A DNA stretch of 37,188 bases from Candidatus Adlerbacteria bacterium (GCA_903851045.1 CAINNF010000012.1:1-37188); one strand, 5' to 3'; shown: positions 22,367 through 28,959, counted from the stretch's first letter. Numbers and translations: made by a program. Notes: generated by a model from the sequence alone, not told the origin.

Positions 22367-23074
22367 TTATTTGTCGCGAGCGACGTCGAGCGATTTGGCC
22401 TTGTCCTTACCCTTCTCCTTGCCTTTCTCGGCAAAGACCTCACCGCGGTATATCCACACCTTGATGCCGATGACACCGAGCGGGAGGTTAGCGCGCTCAC
22501 GAGCATAGTCGATGTCGGAGCGAAAGGTCTGGAGCGGAATACGACCCTTCTTCAACTCTTCGTTGCGCGACATCGAACCGCCACCGAGCATGCCGCCCAA
22601 AGCGATACGAACACCTTTCACGTCACGATTCGCCATAACCTTCTCGATCGTCTGCTTGAGCACGCGGCGGAATGGGAGACGCTTCTCAAGACCCTCTGCG
22701 ACCATGTATGCGACGATAGCGGCATTACTCTCGGGCGACCGGATCTCTTCGATATCGAGCTTGATCTCCGGGACCGCGAGACCCTTCTTGGTCAAGAACG
22801 ACGCGATCTTGTTGCGCAGCTTTACGGACCCCTCTCCTGAGCGACCGATGATGACACCGGGGCGGGACGTCTTGAGTATCACACGGAGGTTCTTGTTGCG
22901 TTCGATTTCGATAGCGCCGATGTACATACCACGCAGTTCCTTTTGAAGGTATTCACGCAGGAGAATGTCCGCCTTGAGATTCTCTTGGTAGGCAGGCCCG
23001 ACCGAGAACCAGCGATGACGCCAGTCACGTAGTATCCCGAGTCTATGAGCGAATGGGTGGACGATTTTAGACAT
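22367..23074 (-). CDS. rpsC: 30S ribosomal protein S3
   Basis: 235 residues. MSKIVHPFAHRLGILRDWRH N-terminus, KH-domain motif LKTSRPGVIIGRSGEGSVKL and DIDYARERANLPLGVIGIKVW. ATG 23074 was chosen; the open frame continues into rplV. The C-terminal tail (AKSLDVARDK-stop) is encoded by DNA that aligns at 19 of 24 positions with the interspersed repeat seen at other ribosomal gene ends. The start is 1 bp after the rplV stop. Confidence 0.97.
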   Translation of the reverse strand: MSKIVHPFAHRLGILRDWRHRWFSVGPAYQENLKADILLREYLQKELRGMYIGAIEIERNKNLRVILKTSRPGVIIGRSGEGSVKLRNKIASFLTKKGLAVPEIKLDIEEIRSPESNAAIVAYMVAEGLEKRLPFRRVLKQTIEKVMANRDVKGVRIALGGMLGGGSMSRNEELKKGRIPLQTFRSDIDYARERANLPLGVIGIKVWIYRGEVFAEKGKEKGKDKAKSLDVARDK

Positions 23075-23075
23075 A

Positions 23076-23444
23076 TTAGTTTTTTGCGACGCTCTGACGA
23101 GGAGCCTTAACCGCTTTCGGCTTTGCGGCATTAAGAGAGACCGTCACATGACTGGTCTTCTTTTTGATCATGGAACCACGACCACGAGCGCGCGGCATCA
23201 TACGGCGGAAGGTGAGCCCGCCGTTGACCTCTATCTTCTCGACGAAGAGCTCAATGGCCGACACGCCTGCGTTCGCGACCGCGGAGCGTAACAACTTGTC
23301 CATAGGCTCAGAGGCGCGTTTAGGGAGCATCGAAAGTAGCGCGAGCGCGTGCTCGACGTTCTTCCCACGAACAAGGTCAGCAACGAGTCGCACCTTGCGC
23401 GGAGACTGTCGGTAGTTCTTAAGTTGTGCAATTGATGTTGCCAT
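23076..23444 (-). CDS. rplV: 50S ribosomal protein L22
   Basis: 122 residues. LKNYRQSPRKVRLVADLVRG at the N-terminus, the extended hairpin LTFRRMMPRARGRGSMIKK near the exit tunnel and the conserved SHVTV. A basic tail follows. The whole spacer to rpsS is one interspersed repeat. Confidence 0.97.
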   Translation of the reverse strand: MATSIAQLKNYRQSPRKVRLVADLVRGKNVEHALALLSMLPKRASEPMDKLLRSAVANAGVSAIELFVEKIEVNGGLTFRRMMPRARGRGSMIKKKTSHVTVSLNAAKPKAVKAPRQSVAKN

Positions 23445-23449
23445 AGATT

Positions 23450-23474
23450 ACTTGTGGTGAGCGTAGTCGAACTA
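23450..23474 (-). repeat. Interspersed repeat, best copy, over the rpsS stop codon
   Basis: ACTTGTGGTGAGCG-TAGTCGAACTA. On the minus strand the TAG is the rpsS stop and the rest is the spacer to rplV. Related copies: 15616-15639, 15181-15204, 4858-4883 and, weaker, inside the rpsC tail (22370-22393). Confidence 0.85.
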
Positions 23475-23819
23475 TTTCTTCTTCGCAGTATCCGCAGCAG
23501 CCTTCGATGCTTGCGCCGATGCTATCTCGGCCTGCTTAGCCTTCTGCTCCATCTCCTTCTGCATCTTACCACCGTGGCGGATGAACTTCTTGGTTGGGGA
23601 GAATTCGCCGAGTCGGTGACCAACCATGTCCTCGGAGACGAGGACGTCGATGTGGGTTTTGCCGTTGTGGACGCCGAACTTAAACCCGACCATCTCGGGG
23701 GCTATCTGGGAGCGACGCGACCACGTCTTAATAGTCTCAGCGGTCTGAGGCTTCTTGCCCTCAATCTTCTTGAGGAGCTTTTCGTCGACGTAGGGTCCTT
23801 TTTTGAGTGATCGTGCCAT
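23472..23819 (-). CDS. rpsS: 30S ribosomal protein S19 with Ala/Lys tail
   Basis: [20 protein letters not shown] and [39 protein letters not shown] are S19 hallmarks. 115 residues, about 22 more than usual: the tail ([20 protein letters not shown]) is a likely helix. It leads the rpsS-to-rplE block, which has its own promoter (23879-23907) because rplB lies 2.5 kb away behind accessory genes. Confidence 0.97.
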   Translation of the reverse strand: MARSLKKGPYVDEKLLKKIEGKKPQTAETIKTWSRRSQIAPEMVGFKFGVHNGKTHIDVLVSEDMVGHRLGEFSPTKKFIRHGGKMQKEMEQKAKQAEIASAQASKAAADTAKKK

Positions 23820-23855
23820 TTTTATATATATTCTACTGCCTTTGGCAATTGAAAA

Positions 23856-23869
23856 CGCGCCAAAGCGCG
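23856..23869 (-). promoter_or_regulatory. 5'-terminal hairpin of the rpsS mRNA
   Basis: CGCGC-CAAA-GCGCG, followed on the minus strand by TTTTC. With the start site near 23872 it would form the very 5' end of the transcript, as the hairpin at 15836-15852 does for rpsN. A second small hairpin (CTGCCTTTGGCAA, 23837-23849) follows. Confidence 0.5.
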
Positions 23870-23878
23870 ATTGGTGAG

Positions 23879-23907
23879 ATAGTACAGGAAAACCAATAGT
23901 TGCGCAA
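23879..23907 (-). promoter_or_regulatory. Promoter of the rpsS-rplE block
   Basis: Minus strand: TTGCGC, 17-bp spacer, TACTAT. Its -35 hexamer lies within the palindrome TTGCGCAA (23900-23907), which also supplies the -35 of the divergent promoter. Confidence 0.7.
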
Positions 23908-23928
23908 GTTCTATAGAAAAGGTATCGT
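23900..23928 (+). promoter_or_regulatory. Divergent promoter of the accessory gene at 23970
   Basis: TTGCGC, 17-bp spacer, TATCGT on the plus strand, sharing the TTGCGCAA palindrome with the rpsS promoter. Confidence 0.55.
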
Positions 23929-23969
23929 CTTTGCAGACCGTACTCCCGAAATCATGAAAGGAAAAAGCC

Positions 23970-24380
23970 ATGGCAATGAAGATCCGTTTGCCGGATTCTG
24001 CCCCCGTATTCAAACTACCAGACGGGAAACGTGTGACGCCAACCCACGAGAGCGATGGCTGGCTGAGAGGATCAGAGGTTGTGTGGAACACCCACAGCAA
24101 GTGCTGGGAACACGATTGTGTGGGCACGCTGCCTCTAAAAGCATATGAACTCCTGATGATGGCGGTGCAGAGCAATTTCACATGGGGAAAAGATCTACTT
24201 CCCAATCAAACCCTCTCAGGTGCGGCAGCGGCAGTGTTGAGGGACCTAGCACATGTCAGAGAAGCCCTTCGAGAACATCAAACAGAGGGGGAAAATAGCA
24301 GTGGTAAAATGCACAGGAGAAGGACCGGTGAAACCAACAATCGACCACGCGTTCATAGCACAGCTAAAGGCGAAGATTGA
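23970..24380 (+). CDS. Hypothetical protein, overlaps the next frame
   Basis: 136 residues from ATG 23970 (AAAGGA 8 bp upstream): MAMKIRLPDSAPVFKLPDGK, THESDGWLRGSEVVW, then a helical part (LKAYELLMMAVQSNF, AAAAVLRDLAHVREALREHQ). The last ~35 residues are a low-complexity hydrophilic stretch (GKMHRRRTGETNNRPRV) that reads like an out-of-frame end; the downstream frame from 24253 looks more natural over the same bases. Either two overlapping genes or one gene broken by a +1 frameshift near 24250-24300. Unknown family. Confidence 0.5.
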   Translation: MAMKIRLPDSAPVFKLPDGKRVTPTHESDGWLRGSEVVWNTHSKCWEHDCVGTLPLKAYELLMMAVQSNFTWGKDLLPNQTLSGAAAAVLRDLAHVREALREHQTEGENSSGKMHRRRTGETNNRPRVHSTAKGED

Positions 24381-24477
24381 AAGAGATCTCGCGGCGCTCG
24401 TCTTGATTGGCAGAAGTTTAACCGAGGAGCGAAAAAAGCTTAGAGAGCCTCGACCTACTGGGGGCGAAGAGCGCTAA
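24253..24477 (+). CDS. Hypothetical small helical protein
   Basis: 74 residues, +1 frame relative to the preceding gene and overlapping it by 128 bp: MSEKPFENIKQRGKIAVVK, then a long amphipathic helix AQLKAKIERDLAALVLIGRS and EERKKLREP. No evident Shine-Dalgarno, which suggests either coupling to the gene above or that this is its true C-terminal half after a frameshift. A terminator follows 28 bp later. Confidence 0.45.
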   Translation: MSEKPFENIKQRGKIAVVKCTGEGPVKPTIDHAFIAQLKAKIERDLAALVLIGRSLTEERKKLREPRPTGGEER

Positions 24478-24505
24478 CAACAAGAGCAGTGTGTCGACAT
24501 GAAAT

Positions 24506-24536
24506 CCCCCACTCGCGAGAGCTGGGGTACTTTTTA
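24506..24536 (+). terminator. Terminator of accessory unit 1
   Basis: CCCCCACTC-GCGA-GAGCTGGGG then TACTTTTTAT. Very similar to the next terminator at 24864, in stem and flanks (GAAATCCCCC / GAAAATCCCCC). Confidence 0.8.
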
Positions 24537-24549
24537 TCTACCGACCTAC

Positions 24550-24578
24550 TTGCGCAGGTTCTGCGAACCATATAGAGT
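24550..24578 (+). promoter_or_regulatory. Promoter of the gene at 24606
   Basis: TTGCGC, 17-bp spacer, TAGAGT; the same -35 hexamer as the promoters around 23900. Confidence 0.45.
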
Positions 24579-24605
24579 TTTGGCAGGCAGTTGGAGGACG
24601 CGACT

Positions 24606-24839
24606 ATGTGTTTTGGTGCTCAACGCTCACCGCCGGATTCGATTATGCCACTAAAGGCGAGGCAACCACTGGACGATGCAAGGCACGAGGTGCTCGGAGA
24701 TCCGCGTAGATGTTTCCAAAACCGTGCACTAACCCTACTTGAAGTGCTGCAACACCAAGATACCGGCAAACGAAGGCTTACGTGGTGCTGCGAGGGCACC
24801 CTGCTGGTGTTCGAACAGCCGCCGAAACAGCACTACTAG
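24606..24839 (+). CDS. Hypothetical 77-residue protein
   Basis: ATG 24606 follows GGAGG by 9 bp; an in-frame TTG 15 bp upstream lies on the ribosome-binding site itself. MCFGAQRSPPDSIMPLKARQ, RRCFQNRALTLLEVLQHQ and TWCCEGTLLVFEQPP are recognisable segments; four cysteines, no metal pattern. No known family. It is flanked by its own promoter and terminator. Confidence 0.5.
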   Translation: MCFGAQRSPPDSIMPLKARQPLDDARHEVLGDPRRCFQNRALTLLEVLQHQDTGKRRLTWCCEGTLLVFEQPPKQHY

Positions 24840-24863
24840 CCCCAGTCGTGTGCGTTTGAAAAT

Positions 24864-24897
24864 CCCCCGACTCTCGCGAGCCAGGGGACCTTTTTTA
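24864..24897 (+). terminator. Terminator of accessory unit 2
   Basis: CCCCCGACTC-TCGC-GAGCCAGGGG, then ACCTTTTTTAT. Near-duplicate of the terminator at 24506. Confidence 0.8.
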
Positions 24898-24952
24898 TAT
24901 GCCCCTAAACCACACGATCTCTTGAACCTCTCGTCAGTTCTATGAATACCTT

Positions 24953-25639
24953 GTGTATCGTGCGGAATATGAAAAAATACTAGACATGAGAAACCCGCTT
25001 GAAGGTATGGGGAACAGGATCAAGGCTACTGCAACAGAGACACTCATGAGTGCGGCAGATAAAAAGTTATTGCGCGACGCTGGCATCACTTCCCCTGAAG
25101 AAATTGCATGGATTGGCGAGGTTAAACTTGCATCTAGTCTATCAAGAGGAAAACGAAGGCAGTACGACAGAGAAGACGGTGGTTTATATGTAGCTGGTCG
25201 CGCAGCATTAGACGCATATGAGCTTATACGTCTCCATCTTATGATGCAGAGGGACATGAAGAATCTTGGCCCATACATATTTGGACAAGACACTGAACAT
25301 CAACTAGAGCGTTACTACGAAATAATTACGAAAGCTTTTGCCGACTTAGAAGGAAATCCTCCACGTGCAGGGGAACCAAACGGTATACGCGAATTAGCAA
25401 AGGAAGCAAAACATGCTGAGGATTCACACCAAAAGGCAATAATTATCACCAAATTCATAAACTTGGTGCATGCTGGAGGGTCCCCATGGGGTCTTGAATA
25501 TTTTGGAGGATTCCCGGGAGGATCCGCAAGCGGTGGCACGTTTGCGGATCTGGTTAATGACGCCGGATATTTCCTGCAGCAATTAAACAATTTAGGACAT
25601 CAGCCGGATATGGTTCAAGACAAGAGTCCCACACCGTAA
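24953..25639 (+). CDS. Hypothetical protein, helical, AT-richer
   Basis: 228 residues from GTG 24953, or 217 from ATG 24986, which may be the real start. Mostly helical and charged (KLLRDAGITSPEEIAWIGEV, GRAALDAYELIRLHLMMQRD, ERYYEIITKAFADLEG) and ending in a Gly-rich region (GGFPGGSASGGTFADL). No signal peptide, membrane segment or catalytic motif. Codon use is visibly more AT-rich than in the neighbours, compatible with recent transfer. A perfect 15-bp hairpin starts at its stop codon. Confidence 0.62.
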   Translation: MYRAEYEKILDMRNPLEGMGNRIKATATETLMSAADKKLLRDAGITSPEEIAWIGEVKLASSLSRGKRRQYDREDGGLYVAGRAALDAYELIRLHLMMQRDMKNLGPYIFGQDTEHQLERYYEIITKAFADLEGNPPRAGEPNGIRELAKEAKHAEDSHQKAIIITKFINLVHAGGSPWGLEYFGGFPGGSASGGTFADLVNDAGYFLQQLNNLGHQPDMVQDKSPTP

Positions 25640-25677
25640 GCCCAAAACACTCTCCAGAAATCGAGAGTGTTTTGGGC
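25640..25677. terminator. 15-bp inverted repeat at the end of accessory unit 3
   Basis: GCCCAAAACACTCTC / GAGAGTGTTTTGGGC around an 8-nt loop, beginning right after the stop codon and touching the duplicated rplB end. It lacks a long T-run on the plus strand (CTTTATTTC), so it is a weaker terminator or a structural boundary. Confidence 0.6.
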
Positions 25678-25711
25678 TTTATTTCTTCGCGCCGCGCTTG
25701 CCAACCTTGCG
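25677..25711 (-). repeat. Duplicated 3' end of rplB
   Basis: 35 bp identical to the native rplB end (26339-26373) except at three positions. On the minus strand both read RKVGKRGAKK-stop, and all three differences are third-codon, synonymous changes. The two copies bracket the accessory gene at 25767. Confidence 0.92.
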
Positions 25712-25766
25712 TAAATCTTCCCAAAGCTATAAGGTGCTGGCAGCAAATAGTACACAGGAGGCTACC

Positions 25767-26297
25767 GTGCCGTTCGAACTCACACCTCCACTGTTCATCA
25801 TCCCAGAGTTCGTCAATAAGGAGCATCGCTCGTTTGCCGAGCAAAGCGGTCTCGTTATAGGGCAACTCGCCCACATGGCCACGACCAGAAATGGTGAGGA
25901 ACTGCCATGTTATCTTGTCCGGACTCCCGAAGGTTGGGCATATATGCAGGACCCAACTCTCAGCGACGCACAGGACGGACCATATCTGGCCGACAGGCTT
26001 GGTCGACGACGTGTTCACTGTCGACACGAATACAGCAGAGACCCACGCGCTCGTGTCCTTACCCGTTTTGCGATACAGCAAGGATACTCGAAATTCGGAT
26101 CCTTTTTGTACGTACGAAAGACCGTGGGTGGGGAGCAAAATATCTTCCGTCAAAACGGCGGAGTTTGTGCAGTATTCCAGACAAGACAAAGAAACTTCGG
26201 CGAACCTGAAGCACCACAACGACAGGAGTGCATCGACTGGCTCACCGGACACTATCCTGATTGGGAAAACCCTCTTTCCTACTGGAACGAGGAGTAA
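25767..26297 (+). CDS. Hypothetical accessory protein between rplB-end repeats
   Basis: 176 residues from GTG 25767, with AGGAGG at an ideal distance; an in-frame start at 25698 lies within the duplicated rplB end and is rejected. VPFELTPPLFIIPEFVNKEH, GEELPCYLVRTPEGWAYMQ and SKFGSFLYVRKTVGGEQNIF look like a compact alpha/beta domain; DWLTGHYPDWENPLSYW ends it. No family recognised. Antiparallel to rplB. A long frame on the opposite strand also exists but has no ribosome-binding site and runs through terminators. Confidence 0.65.
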   Translation: MPFELTPPLFIIPEFVNKEHRSFAEQSGLVIGQLAHMATTRNGEELPCYLVRTPEGWAYMQDPTLSDAQDGPYLADRLGRRRVHCRHEYSRDPRARVLTRFAIQQGYSKFGSFLYVRKTVGGEQNIFRQNGGVCAVFQTRQRNFGEPEAPQRQECIDWLTGHYPDWENPLSYWNEE

Positions 26298-26299
26298 AT

Positions 26300-26336
26300 C
26301 AAAAAAGCGCCCCGACATTCGGAGCGCTTCTTTTTT
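26300..26336. terminator. Bidirectional terminator shared with rplB
   Basis: AAAAAAGCGCCCC-GACATTC-GGAGCGCTT-CTTTTTT. It ends the plus-strand accessory gene and, read on the minus strand, lies 5 bp after the rplB stop. Confidence 0.88.
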
Positions 26337-26338
26337 AT

Positions 26339-26373
26339 CTTTATTTCTTCGCTCCGCGTTTGCCGACCTTGCG
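26339..26373 (-). repeat. Native 3' end of rplB, partner of the duplicated copy
   Basis: The last 31 bp of rplB coding sequence (to its stop at 26341) plus two bases. See 25677-25711. The homology stops abruptly at GCG on the coding side in both copies. Confidence 0.92.
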
Positions 26374-27189
26374 GCGGGAGACAATGAGGTGGTTGGAGTA
26401 CTTCTTTGGCTTGCGCGTCTTCTGGCCTTTGCCGGATGGCTTGCCCCAGAGGGTCTTCGCTCGGCGGAGTCCTCGGCCTTGGCGTCCTTCGCCGCCGCCG
26501 TGTGGATGGTCGACCGGGTTCATAGCGGTACCGCGCACCGTTGGTCGAATACCCTTCCAGCGGGAGCGTCCTGCCTTACCGATCGAGACGAGATGGTGTT
26601 CGTCATTGGACACCTCGCCCAAGGTCGCCCAGCAGGTGTCGAGCACCTTGCGAACTTCGCTCGAAGGCATCTTGAGGTCTGCGTAACCCTGGTCGCGTGC
26701 GATGAGTTCGATATGGGTACCCGCGGAGCGTCCGAGCTTGCCGCCCTGGCCAGGCTTAAGTTCGACATTGTAGATGAACGAGCCGATCGGCATCGCCTTC
26801 AGAGGCATACGATTACCAGGAGTTGGGACAACATCCGCACCTGAGAGGATGGTCGCGCCGACTCCTATCGAGCCTTGGAGGAGGCCGTAGCGGCGCTCAC
26901 CGTCCTTGTAGAGGAGGAGTCCGATAAAGCCCGAGCGGTTTGGATCATACTCCACTGTCTCGACGACCGCGGGGACATGCTTCTTGTACGAAAAATCGAC
27001 ATCACGCTGGAGACGCTTGTGTCCGCCGCCCTTGTGGCGCACGGTGATACGGCCAGCACTATTGCGTCCTACATGGCGCTTACCGCCAGTCGTGAGCGCC
27101 TTATGTGGCTCGTTGGTCGTAAGCTTCTCGGCGAAGCTGACGGTCGTCATATGTCGACGTGACTTTGTGTATGGCTTGTACTTTTTCAT
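26341..27189 (-). CDS. rplB: 50S ribosomal protein L2
   Basis: 282 residues of normal length: KPYTKSRRHMTTVSFAEKL, NSAGRITVRHKGGGHKRLQR and the C-terminal RPTVRGTAMNPVDHPHGGGE containing the conserved His near the peptidyl transferase centre. Start at ATG 27189. Last gene of the rplC-D-W-B block. Confidence 0.98.
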   Translation of the reverse strand: MKKYKPYTKSRRHMTTVSFAEKLTTNEPHKALTTGGKRHVGRNSAGRITVRHKGGGHKRLQRDVDFSYKKHVPAVVETVEYDPNRSGFIGLLLYKDGERRYGLLQGSIGVGATILSGADVVPTPGNRMPLKAMPIGSFIYNVELKPGQGGKLGRSAGTHIELIARDQGYADLKMPSSEVRKVLDTCWATLGEVSNDEHHLVSIGKAGRSRWKGIRPTVRGTAMNPVDHPHGGGEGRQGRGLRRAKTLWGKPSGKGQKTRKPKKYSNHLIVSRRKVGKRGAKK

Positions 27190-27206
27190 GCGATTTTGTC
27201 GAAGGA

Positions 27207-27494
27207 TTACATTATTTCTATGGTCTCCCCTTTCTTGAGGTACACATACGCCTTTTTACCCTCACGCGTCTTACCATGGCGGTTGGTGCCGCGAGTGAGT
27301 ACGCGTTTGGTCGGGACAGTGACGACGGTGACCTTGCGAGGAGTGACCTTGTAGAGCGTCTTAATAGCCTTGGCGATCTCTTGCTTATTGGCATTCACTC
27401 CCACATTGAAAAGATAGGCTCCGTGCTCAGAGAGGTAGGCTCCCTTTTCGGTGATACGTGGTGAGAGAATGATTGTGCCGATATACTTTTCCAT
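27207..27494 (-). CDS. rplW: 50S ribosomal protein L23
   Basis: 95 residues: ILSPRITEKGAYLSEHGAYL and VNANKQEIAKAIKTLYKV are L23 motifs; it forms the exit-site docking point for SRP and trigger factor. The spacer to rplB ends TTCGACAAAATCGC-ATG, resembling the end of the hairpin modules before rpmI and rpsQ. Confidence 0.96.
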   Translation of the reverse strand: MEKYIGTIILSPRITEKGAYLSEHGAYLFNVGVNANKQEIAKAIKTLYKVTPRKVTVVTVPTKRVLTRGTNRHGKTREGKKAYVYLKKGETIEIM

Positions 27495-27497
27495 AGA

Positions 27498-28187
27498 TTA
27501 TTTCTTTGCGGGGACGACTTCTGCCGGAGCCTTAACGACACTCTTCTTGGACAGCGTCTCGATAGCAGCCTTTGGATCGGCGATGACGAGATACTTGACC
27601 GAAAGGATGGACAGAGGGTTGAGGTTACGGACATCGTCGATGACGACATTGCCGAAGTTGCTGAAGCTCTTAAGTGTCCCTAGGTCAGCGCCGGGGAGAG
27701 CGATGAAAGCCGCGTTCTTTTTCTTTGAAAAACCGCTAAATTCGCGTGCGAAAGCCGAAAGCACCAACTTCGCATCCTTCGCCTTTGGTGTCTCCATACG
27801 CAGCGAGTCGAGGAATATGACCTCGCCGTCCTTCAATTTGCGTGAAAGGGTCACGAGCAGGGCCTTCTGGCGCATCTTCTGGCTTACCTTGCGAGCAAAG
27901 ATCTTCTCGTTGCGAGGACCATGGGTGACACCGCCACCCTTCCAGATAGGTGAACGACTCGAGCCGACACGAGCACGACCGGTGCCTTTTTGCTTCCACG
28001 GCTTCTTACCGCCGCCACGAACCTCACCACGATCTTTGGTATGCGCGTTAGAGGTGCGGGCGTTGTCCTGCATCGAAGTCACGACCTGGTGGACCAGGTC
28101 AGCGTTCCATGGCAAGCCAAAAAGATTCTCCGGGATGGTTACCTTGCCGGTCTTCTCGCCTTTTGTGTTGTAAAGTGTTGCTTCCAT
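27498..28187 (-). CDS. rplD: 50S ribosomal protein L4
   Basis: 229 residues. HTKDRGEVRGGGKKPWKQKG and RARVGSSRSPIWKGGGVTHG are the extended-loop L4 hallmarks; VVIDDVRNLNPLSIL near the C-terminus. L4 autoregulates the S10 operon in E. coli; here two hairpins lie in the leader of the first gene. Tail AEVVPAKK is slightly longer than usual. Confidence 0.97.
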   Translation of the reverse strand: MEATLYNTKGEKTGKVTIPENLFGLPWNADLVHQVVTSMQDNARTSNAHTKDRGEVRGGGKKPWKQKGTGRARVGSSRSPIWKGGGVTHGPRNEKIFARKVSQKMRQKALLVTLSRKLKDGEVIFLDSLRMETPKAKDAKLVLSAFAREFSGFSKKKNAAFIALPGADLGTLKSFSNFGNVVIDDVRNLNPLSILSVKYLVIADPKAAIETLSKKSVVKAPAEVVPAKK

Positions 28188-28192
28188 GATGG

Positions 28193-28840
28193 TTATTTGG
28201 TGGATGTGCCACGGACCTCGACCAGCGTACCTGGGCGACCTGGGATAGCACCGGTGATGACGAGCTCGCCAGTCTTTGGGTGTACCTGGAGGACAGTGAG
28301 ATTTCGAACAGTAACACGGTCACTGCCCATGCGTCCAGCCATGCGCATACCCTTTGCCACACGACCGCCTGCGCGACCACCTGAGCCACCGATCGAACCC
28401 GGCGCACGCTCGGAGTGCTTTTGACCGTGCGAACGTGGACCACCGTGGAACCCATGGCGCTTGATAACGCCCTGGAAGCCTTTACCCTTGGAAACCGCTG
28501 AAACAGTAACGGTGTCGCCAACGACGAAGCTGGAAACGTCTACCGTAGCACCTGCTTCAACCTTAGGGAGTGAGCCATCGCGTTCGCGGTACTCGCGGAA
28601 GAATCGGAGGCCCTTGTCCTGACCAGCGACACCCTTAATGTGGCCTATTTGAGCCTTATTTGTATGCTTTTCGGTCGTCTCGACCGCACCAAGCTGGACC
28701 GCATTGTAGCCATCCTTCTCGGTCGTCTTCACCTGCGTAACAAAAGCTGGCTGTGCGTATACGACGGTCGCAGCGAAAGAACGACCCTCTTCTGTAAAGA
28801 TGGTGGTCATCTTGCCCTTTGTGCCAAGTATAAATTTCAT
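28193..28840 (-). CDS. rplC: 50S ribosomal protein L3
   Basis: 215 residues: MKFILGTKGKMTTIFTEEGR, the central loop KGKGFQGVIKRHGFHGGPRS and GSDRVTVRNLTVLQVHPKTG. First gene of its block, with a promoter at 28931-28959 and an ~85-nt structured leader. In most bacteria rpsJ directly precedes it; here rpsJ is 1.3 kb away. Confidence 0.97.
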   Translation of the reverse strand: MKFILGTKGKMTTIFTEEGRSFAATVVYAQPAFVTQVKTTEKDGYNAVQLGAVETTEKHTNKAQIGHIKGVAGQDKGLRFFREYRERDGSLPKVEAGATVDVSSFVVGDTVTVSAVSKGKGFQGVIKRHGFHGGPRSHGQKHSERAPGSIGGSGGRAGGRVAKGMRMAGRMGSDRVTVRNLTVLQVHPKTGELVITGAIPGRPGTLVEVRGTSTK

Positions 28841-28852
28841 TGTTGTCTATTG

Positions 28853-28907
28853 GTCTCCGAGGAGACGTGGATCAACTCTACTGTGTCCTCCGTAGCTTCA
28901 GCGGAGG
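28853..28907 (-). promoter_or_regulatory. Two-hairpin leader of the rplC-rplB block
   Basis: GTCTCC-GA-GGAGAC (28853-28866) and CCTCCG-TAGCTTCAG-CGGAGG (28887-28907). The position fits a ribosomal-protein autoregulatory leader; no resemblance to a named one was recognised. Confidence 0.5.
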
Positions 28908-28930
28908 GGGATGTCTGAAGAGTCTTCGAG

Positions 28931-28959
28931 ACTATACACTACCCTTTTTATTTGTGCAA
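28931..28959 (-). promoter_or_regulatory. Promoter of the rplC-rplB block
   Basis: Minus strand: TTGCAC, 17-bp spacer, TATAGT; start near 28924. Confidence 0.7.

Noticed and set aside
15181-23474. A CRISPR array made of the 25-bp repeats
   Set aside because: The copies are kilobases apart, sit over stop codons and have no regular spacers.
24506-25677. Integron attC sites after each accessory gene
   Set aside because: The hairpins are short and perfect with T-runs, as in intrinsic terminators; I see no conserved core sites and no integrase in the window. The rplB-end repeat, not the hairpin, marks the one clear boundary.
25554-26384. Long minus-strand frame (276 codons) across the accessory gene and into the rplB 3' end
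   Set aside because: It runs through two terminators and overlaps rplB out of frame. It has no ribosome-binding site, whereas the plus-strand frame at 25767 has AGGAGG and ends just before a terminator.
25891-26844. 317-codon plus-strand frame
   Set aside because: It is the antisense shadow of rplB, crosses the rplB terminator and has no plausible start.
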